Shown piece after piece: positions 1 through 10,459 of a DNA stretch of 64,000 nt. The DNA lies in the NCBI GenBank assembly GCA_003402315.1, contig QFXI01000010.1, positions 1 through 64,000 on the forward strand, written 5' to 3'. The notes beneath the pieces were generated by a model that saw only the letters and a program-made list of their open reading frames with translations, did no database searches and was not told the origin of the DNA. The DNA comes from Candidatus Nitrotoga sp. LAW (lineage in GTDB: Bacteria > Pseudomonadota > Gammaproteobacteria > Burkholderiales > Gallionellaceae). Every line of letters begins with the position of its first letter. Position 1 is the first letter of the stretch. Position numbers and translations under genes: made by a program.

Positions 1-354
1 TGCTAGTATGAAACATGAGCGTTACCTTTCTTTTAGTTTGATGACGGATTCGACACCCATATCAAACTCGGTAACGCTCACTTTTACAAGTGCATTGTCA
101 GATCAGATTGAGACTAGTTCAAATAATTTCAACACAGCACAACAGATGTTGTACTCATTCCTCAAGCGGGAGGCCTAATATGGTTCATCAATGTCGCCAA
201 CGTTATCCAGAATGCTCAGAGGCGAGCACAAAGCACTCATACCTCAGTCTTTACTGGCTTGGCATTCCAATGATAGCTAGAATCCCCCATTACTTGCTGT
301 TTTCTGCTCTCACCTTCCACGTATCCGCAGCTTACTTAACTTAGAGGAAGCGGA
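1..354. other. Intergenic stretch downstream of ppiD
   Basis: No convincing gene is seen here. An open stretch at 90-344 on the plus strand has no family I recognise and looks like chance. The only clear structure is a two-part inverted repeat near the left edge (16-80), described separately. In many related genomes fabI or another gene follows ppiD, but no trace of it could be read here. Confidence 0.5.
16..80. repeat. Bipartite inverted repeat (long hairpin)
   Basis: TGAGCGTTACC (16-26) is the exact reverse complement of GGTAACGCTCA (70-80), and AGTTTGAT (35-42) of ATCAAACT (61-68). The arms nest into one long hairpin with an asymmetric 8-versus-1 nt internal loop and an 18-nt apical loop. 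No T-run follows either arm, so a plain intrinsic terminator is unlikely. It may be a remnant of a mobile-element end or an RNA structure belonging to a gene outside the window. Confidence 0.6.
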
Positions 355-2244
355 TTATTTATTTTCCTCAGCAGAAAAAGATTTCATGGTAATACCGGCG
401 TGTTTTTTGGTATCCACAAGATATGCTTGAAACGCTTCATCACCAGTTATATGGCGAAGTTGCTGCATATAACGGGCACGCTTGGTATCGTCGGTGACAG
501 TAGCGTCTTTAATTGCATCTATACGAACCAGTACATAGCCATTCTGTTCATTTTCGACTCCCATATATATCGGAAGGGCAGCCGCGTTTGCCTGAAATAC
601 TTGACGAGCCAGACTATTATCAAGCTCAGCATGCTGTTCACGCGTTACTACAGTCGGTACTGTCCATTCCACGTTAATCTTCTCACCACGTTGCAACTTC
701 GCCAACACCAATTGACCCTGTTTGACTGCAAGCTCTAGCGCTTGCTTGCGCAGTAGTTTCTGACGAATACTTGCATTTACCTCTTTCAACGGAAGTGTGC
801 TGGCTGGCTTATATTCTAACAACCGTGCCGCGAACAAGGTATTAGGCGCGATCTCGATGGCAGCGCTATTGCGCTTCTTTTTCGTTACATCTTCCGCAAA
901 CACAGCCTGCAATGCTTTATCCGTCCAAGGTAATTGTCCAACTTGTTTTTTGTGCAACCAACCGCTTTGCTGTAGCGGCATTTTCACCAATTCTGCAGCT
1001 GGTTTGAGAGAATCACTCTGTTCATACACAATATTGCTAAATTTCTCTGCCAATTCGGCAAACTTATCATTTGCTTTCTGCAGTTTCAACCTCTGCGTAA
1101 CAGTACTCTGTGCCTCATCCAGCGGAAGCACTTTAGCAGGATTCACTGCCAGCAGCTTGATAATATGATAGCCAAAATCAGTTTGTACCAAACCGCTAAT
1201 TTCGCCTATCTTAAGCTTGAATACAGCCTCTTCGAATGGCTTGACCATCATCCCGGGGCCAAACTGACCAAGATCGCCCCCACTAGCAGCGGAGCCAGGA
1301 TCCTGCGAATATTGTTTAGCTAATTCGGCGAATTTATCCGGTGACTGCCTAACCTGCTGCAATACCTGCTCTGCTTTAGTCTTGGCAGCCAGCTTATCTG
1401 CATCTGCTGCCTGCACGGCCACCGCAATCAGAATATGTGCAGCCTGACGCTGTTCTGGTGAACCAAATTCATTCTGGTGTTCATCGTAATATTTTTTAAT
1501 ATCAGTCTTATCCACTGTCACTTGTGACTGCAATGCATCGGCCGAGAATGACACATACTCCACCCGCACCTGCTCATCCGTCTGAAATTCCTTCAAATTC
1601 ATATCATAATAACTTTGCACCGCAGCTTCATCTACTTTCGCCTGTTTTAGATATGTTTCAAAAGAAATTTTTGCCACAGCAACAACACGTTGCTGTTCAT
1701 TTAAGCGTATTAAATTATCCGCAATAATACTTGATGCATAACCATTCCGCATATATGCATCAATCAACTGATGCATATATAGTTCTCGTGCTACGTTTGA
1801 CTCAAATGTCATCGGCGTCATTTTCTCACGGCGCAAGACCGACTCATAAAGCTGCTTATCGAATTTTCCATCTTTTTGAAACGCTTCAATACCGGCTATA
1901 CTCTGAGCCAAATATTTCTCATTTACAGTTAACCCGATGGAACGCGCCTGCGAAATCAACAAACGTTGGCTAACAAGACTTTCCAGAATCGCACGTTTTG
2001 TTTCAGGCTTATCAAACATAGTTTGATCATAGTTACTACCCATCATTTTACGCATTCTCTCTTGCTGCTGACGCACAGCTTGATCGAACTCTGCTTGGTT
2101 GATTTTTTCACCATTCACTGTAGCTAAAGCTTCGCTATGGGAGGACTTATTGTAAGAATCCACACCCCAAAATGTAAACGTAAGGATGATGAGTAACAAC
2201 ACGATTTGTACAAATCGCCGATTCCCATGCACAAAATCAAACAT
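355..2244 (-). CDS. ppiD: Peptidyl-prolyl cis-trans isomerase D (periplasmic chaperone)
   Basis: PpiD is an inner-membrane-anchored periplasmic chaperone that helps newly exported outer-membrane proteins leave the Sec translocon. The 629-residue product begins with a short cytoplasmic tail and one membrane anchor (about residues 12-31, [17 protein letters not shown]). A SurA_N-type chaperone region follows, then a parvulin domain at about 262-365 with the typical AAHILI start and a DFGYHIIKL end, and a long helical C-terminal part. Length fits the family (about 620-640). It is the last gene of the lon/tRNA stretch, separated from tRNA-Asp by a strong terminator, so it probably has its own promoter or depends on read-through. 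Parvulin catalytic activity in PpiD proteins is often weak; I cannot judge it here. Confidence 0.95.
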   Translation of the reverse strand: MFDFVHGNRRFVQIVLLLIILTFTFWGVDSYNKSSHSEALATVNGEKINQAEFDQAVRQQQERMRKMMGSNYDQTMFDKPETKRAILESLVSQRLLISQARSIGLTVNEKYLAQSIAGIEAFQKDGKFDKQLYESVLRREKMTPMTFESNVARELYMHQLIDAYMRNGYASSIIADNLIRLNEQQRVVAVAKISFETYLKQAKVDEAAVQSYYDMNLKEFQTDEQVRVEYVSFSADALQSQVTVDKTDIKKYYDEHQNEFGSPEQRQAAHILIAVAVQAADADKLAAKTKAEQVLQQVRQSPDKFAELAKQYSQDPGSAASGGDLGQFGPGMMVKPFEEAVFKLKIGEISGLVQTDFGYHIIKLLAVNPAKVLPLDEAQSTVTQRLKLQKANDKFAELAEKFSNIVYEQSDSLKPAAELVKMPLQQSGWLHKKQVGQLPWTDKALQAVFAEDVTKKKRNSAAIEIAPNTLFAARLLEYKPASTLPLKEVNASIRQKLLRKQALELAVKQGQLVLAKLQRGEKINVEWTVPTVVTREQHAELDNSLARQVFQANAAALPIYMGVENEQNGYVLVRIDAIKDATVTDDTKRARYMQQLRHITGDEAFQAYLVDTKKHAGITMKSFSAEENK

Positions 2245-2274
2245 AATAACCGCCCAATAAAATTTATTTACAAT

Positions 2275-2305
2275 AAATAAAAAAAGGCGAACTTTCGTTC
2301 GCCTT
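2275..2305 (-). terminator. Intrinsic terminator after tRNA-Asp
   Basis: On the minus strand AAGGCGAAC-GAAA-GTTCGCCTT forms a perfect 9-bp stem with a GNRA-type GAAA tetraloop, followed at once by a run of seven T and more A/T. It lies 4 nt past the CCA end of tRNA-Asp, so it should end the tRNA-Val/tRNA-Asp transcript before ppiD. Confidence 0.92.
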
Positions 2306-2309
2306 AATG

Positions 2310-2386
2310 TGGCGGAGTGGACGGGACTCGAACCCGCGACCCCCGGCGTGACAGGCCGGTATTCTAACCAACTGAACTACCACTCC
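2310..2386 (-). tRNA. tRNA-Asp (GTC)
   Basis: A 77-nt cloverleaf reads on the minus strand from GGAGTGG to CCACTCC-G-CCA, with CCA encoded. The anticodon loop reads CTGTCAC, giving GTC (Asp). The T-arm contains GGTTCGAGTCC. It lies 13 nt downstream of tRNA-Val and shares its transcript, ended by the hairpin at 2284-2305. Confidence 0.97.
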
Positions 2387-2399
2387 AAATCTAAGCAGC

Positions 2400-2475
2400 T
2401 GGTGGGTGCTGAGGGGCTCGAACCCCCGACATTCGCCTTGTAAGGGCGACGCTCTACCAGCTGAGCTAAGCACCC
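2400..2475 (-). tRNA. tRNA-Val (TAC)
   Basis: A 76-nt cloverleaf reads on the minus strand from GGGTGCT to AGCACCC-A-CCA. The anticodon loop CTTACAA gives TAC (Val). The D-arm has TAGCTCAGCTGGTAGAGC and the T-arm GGTTCGAGCC. It is first in a two-tRNA unit with tRNA-Asp. Confidence 0.97.
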
Positions 2476-2485
2476 AATTAAAATA

Positions 2486-2587
2486 TCATTCTACAACATT
2501 CTTCAGACCTTTACCAGCGCAGTATTTCGATACTTTCACTACTTTGATCAAGGTCAACTCACCAGCACTAAAATTGCAACAATACAT
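2486..2587 (-). pseudogene. Decayed 3' remnant of an HU (hupB-like) gene
   Basis: The minus-strand frame ending in TGA at 2486-2488 encodes 33 residues, the last of which read AGELTLIKVVKVSKYCAGKG then LKNVVE. This matches the shape of the HU C-terminus: TG(E)..IK...KV..F.AGK.LK..V. In many betaproteobacteria hupB sits exactly between lon and the tRNA-Val/tRNA-Asp pair. The upstream two-thirds of an HU gene is absent; the ORF opens with a Cys-rich non-HU start and no Shine-Dalgarno site. I therefore read it as a leftover of hupB, not a working gene. A chance match to a 25-residue lysine-rich tail is possible, but position and orientation both fit. Confidence 0.5.
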
Positions 2588-2615
2588 GCGCCGCAACCAA
2601 AAAATCTACAATAGC

Positions 2616-2644
2616 TTTATATCAAGGGGCTGTAGCACGGTCAA
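2616..2644 (-). promoter_or_regulatory. Sigma-70 promoter for the tRNA-Val/tRNA-Asp unit
   Basis: On the minus strand TTGACC (2639-2644) and TATAAA (2616-2621) are separated by exactly 17 nt, a near-consensus sigma-70 promoter. It lies about 140 nt before tRNA-Val and just before the HU-like remnant, so it may be the old hupB promoter, now serving the tRNAs through a long leader. Confidence 0.65.
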
Positions 2645-2702
2645 ATAAATTAGCGCATTATTATACACTTATAATGGTTTTTTAAAATTTGTGCATATTT
2701 CA

Positions 2703-5114
2703 TCAATGTTTCATCACAGTAGCGCGACTTTCATCCGCCACCAAAATCGGATTAACTACTGGCGCAGCCTCAGGTAGGGGTTCTGGCTTACGTTCCAGTG
2801 CCATTTCCAATACCTGTTCAATCCATTTAACCGGATGAATTTCAAGTTTATTTTTTACGTTATCAGGAATTTCAACAAGATCCTTAGTATTTTCTTCCGG
2901 AATCAAAACAACTTTAATGCCACCACGTTGAGCTGCCAGTAACTTCTCTTTTAATCCACCAATCGGCAACACCTCGCCACGTAGCGTAATTTCCCCGGTC
3001 ATCGCCACATCAGCACGCACCGGGATACCAGTTAACGCCGATACTATCGACGTACAAATACCAACACCAGCACTCGGTCCATCTTTTGGTGTAGCACCCT
3101 CAGGCAAGTGGATATGTAAATCAGTTTTTTGATAAAATTCGTCAGAAATACCCAAGCTACGGGCGCGGCTACGCACTACGCTAAGTGCAGCTTGAATCGA
3201 CTCTTTCATAACATCGCCTAATTTGCCAGTGGGGGTGATATTACCTTTGCCTGGTAATACCGCAGTTTCAATGGTTAATAATTCACCGCCAACTTCTGTC
3301 CACGCTAATCCAGTTACTTGCCCAACCTGATTATGCTTCTCTGCGATTCCATAGCTATAACGCCGCACTCCAAGATATTTGTCCAGGTTACGAGCGTTCA
3401 CCATTACCTTGCTATCGCGCCCTTTGAGCAATAATGCTTTCACCACTTTACGACAAATCTTAGAAAGCTCGCGATCCAAGCTCCGCACACCCGCTTCGCG
3501 GGTGTAATAGCGCAGTATGTCACGAATCGCACTCTCTGAAATACCAATCTCTTCAAGCTTTAACCCATTATTTTTAAGTGCTTTGGGTATTAAATAATGC
3601 ATCGCAATATTTACTTTTTCATCTTCCGTATAACTTGACACGTGAATAATTTCCATACGATCCAAAAGCGGACCAGGAATATTCATGGTATTCGCAGTCG
3701 CAACAAACATTACATCAGACAAGTCATACTCAACCTCGACATAATGATCAACAAAAGTGTGATTCTGCTCTGGATCGAGCACCTCGAGTAGCGCCGACGA
3801 AGGGTCACCACGAAAATCCATACCCATCTTGTCTACTTCGTCAAGCAAGAACAACGGATTTTTCACGCCAACCTTAGTCATGTTCTGCAAAATTTTACCA
3901 GGCATAGAACCAATATAAGTACGGCGATGACCTCGAATTTCTGACTCATCACGCACCCCACCTAATGACATACGAATAAATTTACGACCCGTAGCCCGCG
4001 CAATAGACTGACCCAATGAAGTCTTACCGACACCTGGCGGCCCAACCAAGCATAGGATAGGCGCTTTCATCTTGTCGACGCGCTGCTGTACCGCTAAATA
4101 TTCTACAATACGTTCTTTCACCTTCTCCAATCCATAATGATCTGCTTCCAAAATTTCTTCAGCTGATTTCAACTTATTGTTAATCTTTGTTTTCTTTTTC
4201 CATGGCAAAGCCACCAATACATCGATATAGTTACGCACCACAGTCGCCTCAGCAGACATTGGGGACATCAAACGCAATTTTTTCATTTCGGCTTCGGCCT
4301 TGGCACGCGCTTCCTTAGGCAAATGCGCAGCCTTTATTTTTTTTGCCAACTCCTCAAAATCTGCACCATCTTCACCTTCTCCCAACTCCTTCTGTATCGC
4401 TTTTACTTGCTCATTCAAGTAATACTCGCGTTGGCTTTTTTCCATCTGCCGCTTGACTCGTCCGCGAATCCGTTTTTCTACTTGCAAGATGTCAAGCTCA
4501 GCTTCCAATAGACCCAACAAATGATCAAAACGCTTTCGAACATCAAAGATTTCCAGTATTTCCTGCTTTTGCTCTAATTTGAGTGGTAAGTGCGCTGCTA
4601 TGGTATCTGCTAATCGCCCGGAATCATCCATACCAGCCAAAGACGTCAGTGTTTCCGGCGGAATCCTCTTGTTTAACTTAACATATTGATCAAATTGATT
4701 AATTAAGGCACGACGCATAGCTTCTGCTTCACTACCCAAGCTGTCACCAACTAAAACTGGATCAATGTCAGCATCAAAATGACTTTTTTCATCTAACACG
4801 TGCAGTATTGTTGCACGTTGCGTACCCTCCACAAGAACCTTAACGGTACCATCAGGCAACTTGAGCATCTGCAAAATATTAGCAATGCTACCAACGCGAT
4901 ACAAATCCTCTGCGGCAGGTTCATCTTTAGCGGCAGTTTTTTGCGCCACCAACACAATGCTCTTACCCGCTTCCATAGCGGACTCCAAGGCCTTAATTGA
5001 TTTCGCGCGTCCAACAAACAATGGAATTACCATATGTGGAAACACCACTACATCACGTAACGGAAGTAATGGAAAAAAACTGGAAACAAGTGCACTAGTA
5101 TCATGCTCAGTCAT
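2703..5114 (-). CDS. lon: ATP-dependent protease Lon
   Basis: Lon degrades misfolded and selected regulatory proteins in the cytoplasm. The 803-residue product has the N-terminal substrate domain (about 12-205), a coiled-coil linker, an AAA+ module with Walker [10 protein letters not shown] and Walker [11 protein letters not shown], and a C-terminal serine-lysine protease domain. The catalytic Ser lies in DGPSAGVGI and the Lys in [10 protein letters not shown]. Length is normal. The ATG at 5114 follows an AGAGGAG ribosome site. A sigma-32 promoter lies 35-63 nt upstream, so it should be induced by heat shock and proteotoxic stress. It follows clpX on the same strand. Confidence 0.98.
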   Translation of the reverse strand: MTEHDTSALVSSFFPLLPLRDVVVFPHMVIPLFVGRAKSIKALESAMEAGKSIVLVAQKTAAKDEPAAEDLYRVGSIANILQMLKLPDGTVKVLVEGTQRATILHVLDEKSHFDADIDPVLVGDSLGSEAEAMRRALINQFDQYVKLNKRIPPETLTSLAGMDDSGRLADTIAAHLPLKLEQKQEILEIFDVRKRFDHLLGLLEAELDILQVEKRIRGRVKRQMEKSQREYYLNEQVKAIQKELGEGEDGADFEELAKKIKAAHLPKEARAKAEAEMKKLRLMSPMSAEATVVRNYIDVLVALPWKKKTKINNKLKSAEEILEADHYGLEKVKERIVEYLAVQQRVDKMKAPILCLVGPPGVGKTSLGQSIARATGRKFIRMSLGGVRDESEIRGHRRTYIGSMPGKILQNMTKVGVKNPLFLLDEVDKMGMDFRGDPSSALLEVLDPEQNHTFVDHYVEVEYDLSDVMFVATANTMNIPGPLLDRMEIIHVSSYTEDEKVNIAMHYLIPKALKNNGLKLEEIGISESAIRDILRYYTREAGVRSLDRELSKICRKVVKALLLKGRDSKVMVNARNLDKYLGVRRYSYGIAEKHNQVGQVTGLAWTEVGGELLTIETAVLPGKGNITPTGKLGDVMKESIQAALSVVRSRARSLGISDEFYQKTDLHIHLPEGATPKDGPSAGVGICTSIVSALTGIPVRADVAMTGEITLRGEVLPIGGLKEKLLAAQRGGIKVVLIPEENTKDLVEIPDNVKNKLEIHPVKWIEQVLEMALERKPEPLPEAAPVVNPILVADESRATVMKH

Positions 5115-5148
5115 GGCAGGAAACTCCTCTGTGGATTAACTTGACAGT

Positions 5149-5177
5149 TAGATGGGGGCGCGGCGAAATAATTCAAG
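5149..5177 (-). promoter_or_regulatory. Heat-shock (sigma-32) promoter of lon
   Basis: On the minus strand CTTGAA (5172-5177), 14 nt, then CCCCAT (5152-5157) followed by CTA matches the RpoH consensus CTTGAAA-N11-16-CCCCATnT almost perfectly. It lies directly upstream of lon, a classical heat-shock gene. Confidence 0.85.
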
Positions 5178-5231
5178 TGGCAATACAAATCACCGCACAC
5201 CAACTTAATTTAGGATACCGCTTAAATATAA

Positions 5232-6488
5232 TTAAGCTGCCCTGGAAGTATCCGCGTATATCACAATTGGTTTAATTTCGTCATTTGTGCTGCTTACATC
5301 CAGCACCACCTTGCTCACATTATCCATCGAAGGCAAGTCGTACATAATATCGAGCAAAGAATGTTCCAGAATAGAACGCAAACCACGTGCACCCGTCTTA
5401 CGTTCCAGCGCTTTTTTGGCGATAGCCTGTAATACGCCCTCATGAAATTCCATATCCACGCCTTCCATCGCGAACAATTTATGATATTGTTTGGTCAAGG
5501 CATTTTTAGGTTCGGTCAAAATTTGAATTAATGCCGTTTCATCCAACTCTTCCAGTGTAGCAACCACTGGCAGGCGTCCAACAAATTCTGGGATCAAACC
5601 AAACTTGATCAAGTCTTCGGGCTCCAAATTACGTAGCACTGTACCCACACTTTTCTTGTCGCTATGTTTGGCGAGGCTTGCGCCAAAACCAATACCGGTT
5701 TTCTCTGAGCGATTAAGTATGACCTTCTCCATGCCATCAAACGCTCCACCGCATATAAAAAGAATATTAGTAGTGTCCACCTGCAAAAACTCGGTATTGG
5801 GATGTTTGCGGCCACCCTGGGGCGGAACAGACGCCTTGGTGCCCTCGATCAACTTGAGTAGCGCCTGTTGCACCCCCTCACCAGAAACGTCACGAGTGAT
5901 AGAAGGATTGTCTGATTTGCGAGAAATCTTATCAATTTCGTCAATATAAATAATACCGCGCTGCGCGCGTTCTACGTCATAATCACACGCTTGCAATAGC
6001 TTCAGAATAATATTCTCGACATCTTCCCCTACATACCCCGCTTCGGTCAGCGTAGTAGCATCGGCCATCACAAACGGCACGTCCAGCAGACGCGCCAAGG
6101 TTTGCGCCAGCAAGGTTTTTCCAGAACCAGTCGGACCAAGAAGCAAAATATTACTCTTGGCCAACTCCACACCATCCTTATTAGTACTTCTCAAACGTTT
6201 ATAATGGTTATACACCGCCACAGACAAAATTTTCTTGGCGTGTTCCTGACCAATTACATATTCATCAAGACGCGCACGAATTTCATGCGGCACCAACAAA
6301 TCAGCCTTATCCGTTTTGCTGGATGCAACACTATTAACTTCCTCACGAATTATGTCATTGCAAAGCTCGATACATTCATCGCATACGAATACAGAAGGCC
6401 CCGCAATCAGTTTGCGAACTTCATGCTGGCTCTTGCCGCAAAACGAGCAGTACAATAATTTGTCGCCCTTGCTTTTATCCAGCACCAT
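5232..6488 (-). CDS. clpX: ClpX, ATP-binding subunit of the Clp protease
   Basis: ClpX is the AAA+ unfoldase that recognises tagged substrates and feeds them to ClpP. The 418-residue protein starts with a C4 zinc-binding domain (CSFC ... CDEC within the first 45 residues). It has Walker A GPTGSGKT near residue 118, Walker [11 protein letters not shown], the sensor/arginine region EFVGRLPV, and a C-terminal small AAA domain. Length is typical. It lies 63 nt downstream of clpP on the same strand, the usual clpP-clpX-lon order. Confidence 0.98.
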   Translation of the reverse strand: MVLDKSKGDKLLYCSFCGKSQHEVRKLIAGPSVFVCDECIELCNDIIREEVNSVASSKTDKADLLVPHEIRARLDEYVIGQEHAKKILSVAVYNHYKRLRSTNKDGVELAKSNILLLGPTGSGKTLLAQTLARLLDVPFVMADATTLTEAGYVGEDVENIILKLLQACDYDVERAQRGIIYIDEIDKISRKSDNPSITRDVSGEGVQQALLKLIEGTKASVPPQGGRKHPNTEFLQVDTTNILFICGGAFDGMEKVILNRSEKTGIGFGASLAKHSDKKSVGTVLRNLEPEDLIKFGLIPEFVGRLPVVATLEELDETALIQILTEPKNALTKQYHKLFAMEGVDMEFHEGVLQAIAKKALERKTGARGLRSILEHSLLDIMYDLPSMDNVSKVVLDVSSTNDEIKPIVIYADTSRAA

Positions 6489-6551
6489 TTATATCCCCTG
6501 TTTTGTTTATCGCCTACATTTATTATTTATCGATTAAGTCTATACGGTTGT

Positions 6552-7181
6552 TTAAGCGCGCTTATCCAGAATTTTATCTACCAAGCCATAATCGACCGCT
6601 TCAGTCGCATTTAAGAATTTATCGCGCTCGCTATCACGGGCAATTTCCTCAACATTGCGACCTGTGTGCTGCGCCATCAGGGCATATAGGCGCTCACGCA
6701 AGCTCAAAATATATCTAGCATGAATTTCAATATCCGTCGCCTGCCCCTGGAATCCTCCTAACGGCTGATGGATCATCACCGAAGAATTAGGCAAAACAAA
6801 GCGCTTTCCTTTTGCACCGGCTTGCAATAAAAAAGCGCCCATCGATGCCGCCATACCGATGCACAACGTAGAAACCTCCGGTTTTATGAATTGCATAGTG
6901 TCATAAATCGCCATGCCTGCCGAAATAGAGCCGCCAGGCGAATTGATATAGAGGTGAATCTCCTTATCTGGATTTTCAGACTCCAGAAACAACAATTGCG
7001 CCACCACCAAGTTAGCGGTCGTATCATTGATGTTGCCAACCAAAAATATTACGCGTTCCTTGAGCAGACGCGAATAAATGTCGTATGCACGCTCTCCACG
7101 CCCGCTAGTTTCTATCACCATCGGAATCATACCGATATTTTGCGGATCCTCATTATTTTGAGGTACTTCGCTATGTATCAC
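6552..7181 (-). CDS. clpP: ClpP, proteolytic subunit of the Clp protease
   Basis: ClpP forms the barrel-shaped serine peptidase that works with ClpX. The 209-residue product shows the Ser in GMAASMGAF and the His in MIHQPLGG; the Asp lies in the YGLVDKIL region. The chosen GTG start overlaps the tig stop in GTGA, which points to translational coupling. An internal ATG at the MIPMVIE segment could be an alternative start and is closer to the mature N-terminus of known ClpPs. Confidence 0.97.
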   Translation of the reverse strand: MIHSEVPQNNEDPQNIGMIPMVIETSGRGERAYDIYSRLLKERVIFLVGNINDTTANLVVAQLLFLESENPDKEIHLYINSPGGSISAGMAIYDTMQFIKPEVSTLCIGMAASMGAFLLQAGAKGKRFVLPNSSVMIHQPLGGFQGQATDIEIHARYILSLRERLYALMAQHTGRNVEEIARDSERDKFLNATEAVDYGLVDKILDKRA

Positions 7182-8488
7182 GCGGCACTCTCCATCAACT
7201 CGTTAAATTCCATCACCCTCTCTGTTACCTTAACAGCATCCGTCACCCAAACTACTACATTATCCTCCAGCACCAGATTTTCCGCGTCTTGCAAACGCGC
7301 CGGATCATTATAGTGCCACTGCACCACTTCTTCCGGGTTGTCATAGCTTTGCGCATAATCCTCAACCAACGCCTTAATCTGCTCAGGTTTAGCGTGCAAA
7401 TCATATTTATCTACCAACTCTGTCAAGATCAGACTCAACTTGACACGCTTTTGTGCACGCTCAGTAAACAGTTCGAGTGGCAACGACTCTTCCCCCTTCG
7501 GCATTTCCATTCTGCGCTTTTTCATATCGCGCATAGTTTGCTGCATCAAGCTCTGCGCTTCAGCATCCAGTAATGCCTTGGGCACCTCTAGTTGAGCAAC
7601 CTTCAGCAAGGTAGCCATTGCGCTGTCTTTGTTACGCAACATTAAACGACGCTTGATTTCTCGCTCTAGATTATCGCGGACTTCAGCCTTTAGCTTATTC
7701 ACATCGCCATCTTCTATACCGAGTAACTTGGCAAAGTTAGCATCAATCCCTGGCAAATGCTGCTCTTCTACCTTGTGCAAGGTAATGGTAAAAGTCGCTG
7801 ATTTACCAGCAACTTTTTCTGCCTGATAGTCTGCCGGGAAAGTCATGTCGAAAGATTTCGTTTCTCCCGCCTTCATGCCAATGATTGCATTTTCAAAATC
7901 CGGCAATAAGCGTCCCACACCCAGCAACACGGCTAAATTCCTAGCCTCACCACCTTCAAATATTTTTCCTTCCAACAAGCCACTAAAATCAATATGCACC
8001 CTATCTCCATTTTGCGCCGCACGATCAATTACTTCAAATGTCGCGTGTTGCTTACGCAAAGTAGCAATCGTAGTGTCAACATCGGCATCACTCAAGGTGT
8101 AAACCGCTTGCTCCATGCTTTCAGCGCTAATATCACCCAATATGACTTCAGGATAAACCTCAAAAGTCGCACTATATTCAATCCACACGGCATCCGGGTC
8201 TGTGGTCTTGACCTCGAAAGTTGGATAACCAACCACTTTCAACTGGTTCTCCTGCGCTTCTTTGGCAAAGGACTGCCGTAAAGCATCTTGCAACACTTCT
8301 TGCTGTATTTTCGCACCGTGTTTTTGTTCCAAAATCTTGAACGGCGCCTTGCCCGGCCTGAAACCAGGCACCTCAGCGGTACGTGCCAGAGTTTTCAGGC
8401 GCGCTTCCATTTCACTGCCAACCAGTTGCAGAGGGATGGATGCATTAAGGCGGCGCTCCAACCCGCTCATGATTTCTATACTCGACAT
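7178..8488 (-). CDS. tig: Trigger factor, ribosome-associated chaperone
   Basis: Trigger factor binds the ribosome exit tunnel and holds nascent chains. The 436-residue protein has the N-terminal ribosome-binding domain (about 1-115, containing [12 protein letters not shown], which matches the GFRxGKxP signature). An FKBP-type prolyl isomerase domain follows (about 155-245, [14 protein letters not shown]), then the long helical C-terminal arms. The ATG has AAGGAAAG 8 nt upstream. The gene begins 37 nt after tRNA-Leu and overlaps clpP by 4 nt, so tRNA-Leu, tig and clpP may share a transcript. Confidence 0.98.
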   Translation of the reverse strand: MSSIEIMSGLERRLNASIPLQLVGSEMEARLKTLARTAEVPGFRPGKAPFKILEQKHGAKIQQEVLQDALRQSFAKEAQENQLKVVGYPTFEVKTTDPDAVWIEYSATFEVYPEVILGDISAESMEQAVYTLSDADVDTTIATLRKQHATFEVIDRAAQNGDRVHIDFSGLLEGKIFEGGEARNLAVLLGVGRLLPDFENAIIGMKAGETKSFDMTFPADYQAEKVAGKSATFTITLHKVEEQHLPGIDANFAKLLGIEDGDVNKLKAEVRDNLEREIKRRLMLRNKDSAMATLLKVAQLEVPKALLDAEAQSLMQQTMRDMKKRRMEMPKGEESLPLELFTERAQKRVKLSLILTELVDKYDLHAKPEQIKALVEDYAQSYDNPEEVVQWHYNDPARLQDAENLVLEDNVVVWVTDAVKVTERVMEFNELMESAA

Positions 8489-8525
8489 GCTAACTTTCCT
8501 TAGGTTAATAAGTGAATTCTTCAGT

Positions 8526-8967
<442 letters not shown>

Positions 8968-10389
8968 TCATATATGAATCGTGCGTTTATCAACTGCCAG
9001 AGCCGCTTCATGCATCACTTCGGCCAATGACGGATGTGCATGAATGGTGCGCGCCAAATCTTCACTACTAGCCGAAAATGCCATCGCCAATACTCCCTGC
9101 TGAATGAGCTCAGATGCCATCGGACCTATGATATGCACGCCGAGGATACGATCTGTATTGGCATCGGCAATGATTTTAATAAACCCCGTCGTATTACCCA
9201 AGGCGCGGGCACGCCCATTAACAAGAAAAGGAAATTTCCCAGCCTTGTAAGCGACACCCGCTGCCTTAAGCTGCTGCTCAGTCTTACCCACCCAAGCAAT
9301 TTCCGGGACGGTATACATTACATTCGGTACCAAATTCAAGTCGCTGCCCCCCATCTGCCCGGCGATCAATTCCGCTACCATCACGCCTTCTTCCGACGCC
9401 TTGTGCGCCAGCATCGGGCCCCGCACCACATCGCCCACCGCATACACATGCGGCAGGCTGGTACGGCACTGTTCATCCACTTCAATACGCCCTGCGGTGT
9501 CCAGTTTGAGCCCAACTGTTTCTACGCTCAGACCTTGTGTATTTGGCACACGCCCAACTGCAACGATCAATTTGTCCGCAACCAATTCCTGCGCGGCTCC
9601 CTGTATATCGCGCCAATTAATTTTTACAGCCTCAGCAGACTGAGTAACACCATCAATCTGTGCGCCCAAGTGGATAGTCAGATTCTGCTTGGTAAAAGCA
9701 CGTAACGCTTCTTTCGCCACTTGCTCATCAGCGGCGGGAAGGAATACGGGCGAAGCTTCCAGTAACGTCACCTCAGCCCCCAATCTACGCCACACACTGC
9801 CAAGCTCTAGTCCAATGACCCCCGCACCGATGATAGCGAGGCGCTTGGGCGTCTCGCTAAAACTCAAGGCTCCTACATTGTCCACAACCTGTACCCCATC
9901 CAGCGGAGCTTGCTGCAAAATGCGCGACGTCGAACCAGTGGCAACAATAACGTGCTTCGCCCTCACTTCCTCTCCATCCACAATTCCGACACGCCAAACA
10001 TCACCATCCCGGCCGAGAATTTGTGCCCTGCCATGCAGCGAGGCCACTTTGTTTTTCTTGAATAGCTGACTAATGCCCAGTGTGAAATCGGACACAATCT
10101 TATTCTTGCGCGCCACCATCTTCTCCACGTCCACACTCGCATTATCGGCACATATGCCGTGCACCGCAAAATCATGCGTCAGACGCTCGAAGTTTTCCGA
10201 AGATTCCAGCAAAGCTTTGGATGGAATACAGCCCACATTAAGACAAGTCCCGCCTAAACTGGGCTTGCCTTGCGCGCTTTTCCAATCGTCAATACAGACT
10301 GTAGTCAGACCTAATTGAGCACAACGTATCGCCGCCACATAACCTCCGGGACCGGCACCGATAACTACAACATCAAATGATTTCGACAT
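8968..10389 (-). CDS. lpd: Dihydrolipoamide dehydrogenase (E3)
   Basis: E3 reoxidises the lipoyl groups of the 2-oxoglutarate dehydrogenase complex and passes electrons to NAD+. The 473-residue flavoprotein has the FAD motif GAGPGGYVAA, the redox-active disulfide GGTCLNVGCIPSK, the NAD motif GAGVIGLELG, and the C-terminal His-Glu pair in HAHPSLAEVMHEA that acts as the active-site base of the partner subunit. It is the last gene of sucA-sucB-lpd, 70 nt after sucB, so it most likely serves the 2-oxoglutarate complex. Sharing with other lipoyl enzymes is possible. Confidence 0.97.
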   Translation of the reverse strand: MSKSFDVVVIGAGPGGYVAAIRCAQLGLTTVCIDDWKSAQGKPSLGGTCLNVGCIPSKALLESSENFERLTHDFAVHGICADNASVDVEKMVARKNKIVSDFTLGISQLFKKNKVASLHGRAQILGRDGDVWRVGIVDGEEVRAKHVIVATGSTSRILQQAPLDGVQVVDNVGALSFSETPKRLAIIGAGVIGLELGSVWRRLGAEVTLLEASPVFLPAADEQVAKEALRAFTKQNLTIHLGAQIDGVTQSAEAVKINWRDIQGAAQELVADKLIVAVGRVPNTQGLSVETVGLKLDTAGRIEVDEQCRTSLPHVYAVGDVVRGPMLAHKASEEGVMVAELIAGQMGGSDLNLVPNVMYTVPEIAWVGKTEQQLKAAGVAYKAGKFPFLVNGRARALGNTTGFIKIIADANTDRILGVHIIGPMASELIQQGVLAMAFSASSEDLARTIHAHPSLAEVMHEAALAVDKRTIHI

Positions 10390-10459
10390 AATGAAATCCT
10401 TTTATTAAGCTCTGATCCCGTAAAAACATTTCATCCTGCCAGGATCGACAAAAGCGTAG

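Noticed and set aside
90-344. Open frame of 84 codons on the plus strand
   Set aside because: No recognisable family, no ribosome site, His/Ser/Cys-rich composition typical of a chance frame.
2264-2473. Open frame across the two tRNA genes
   Set aside because: It is only the translation of the tRNA-Asp and tRNA-Val sequences.
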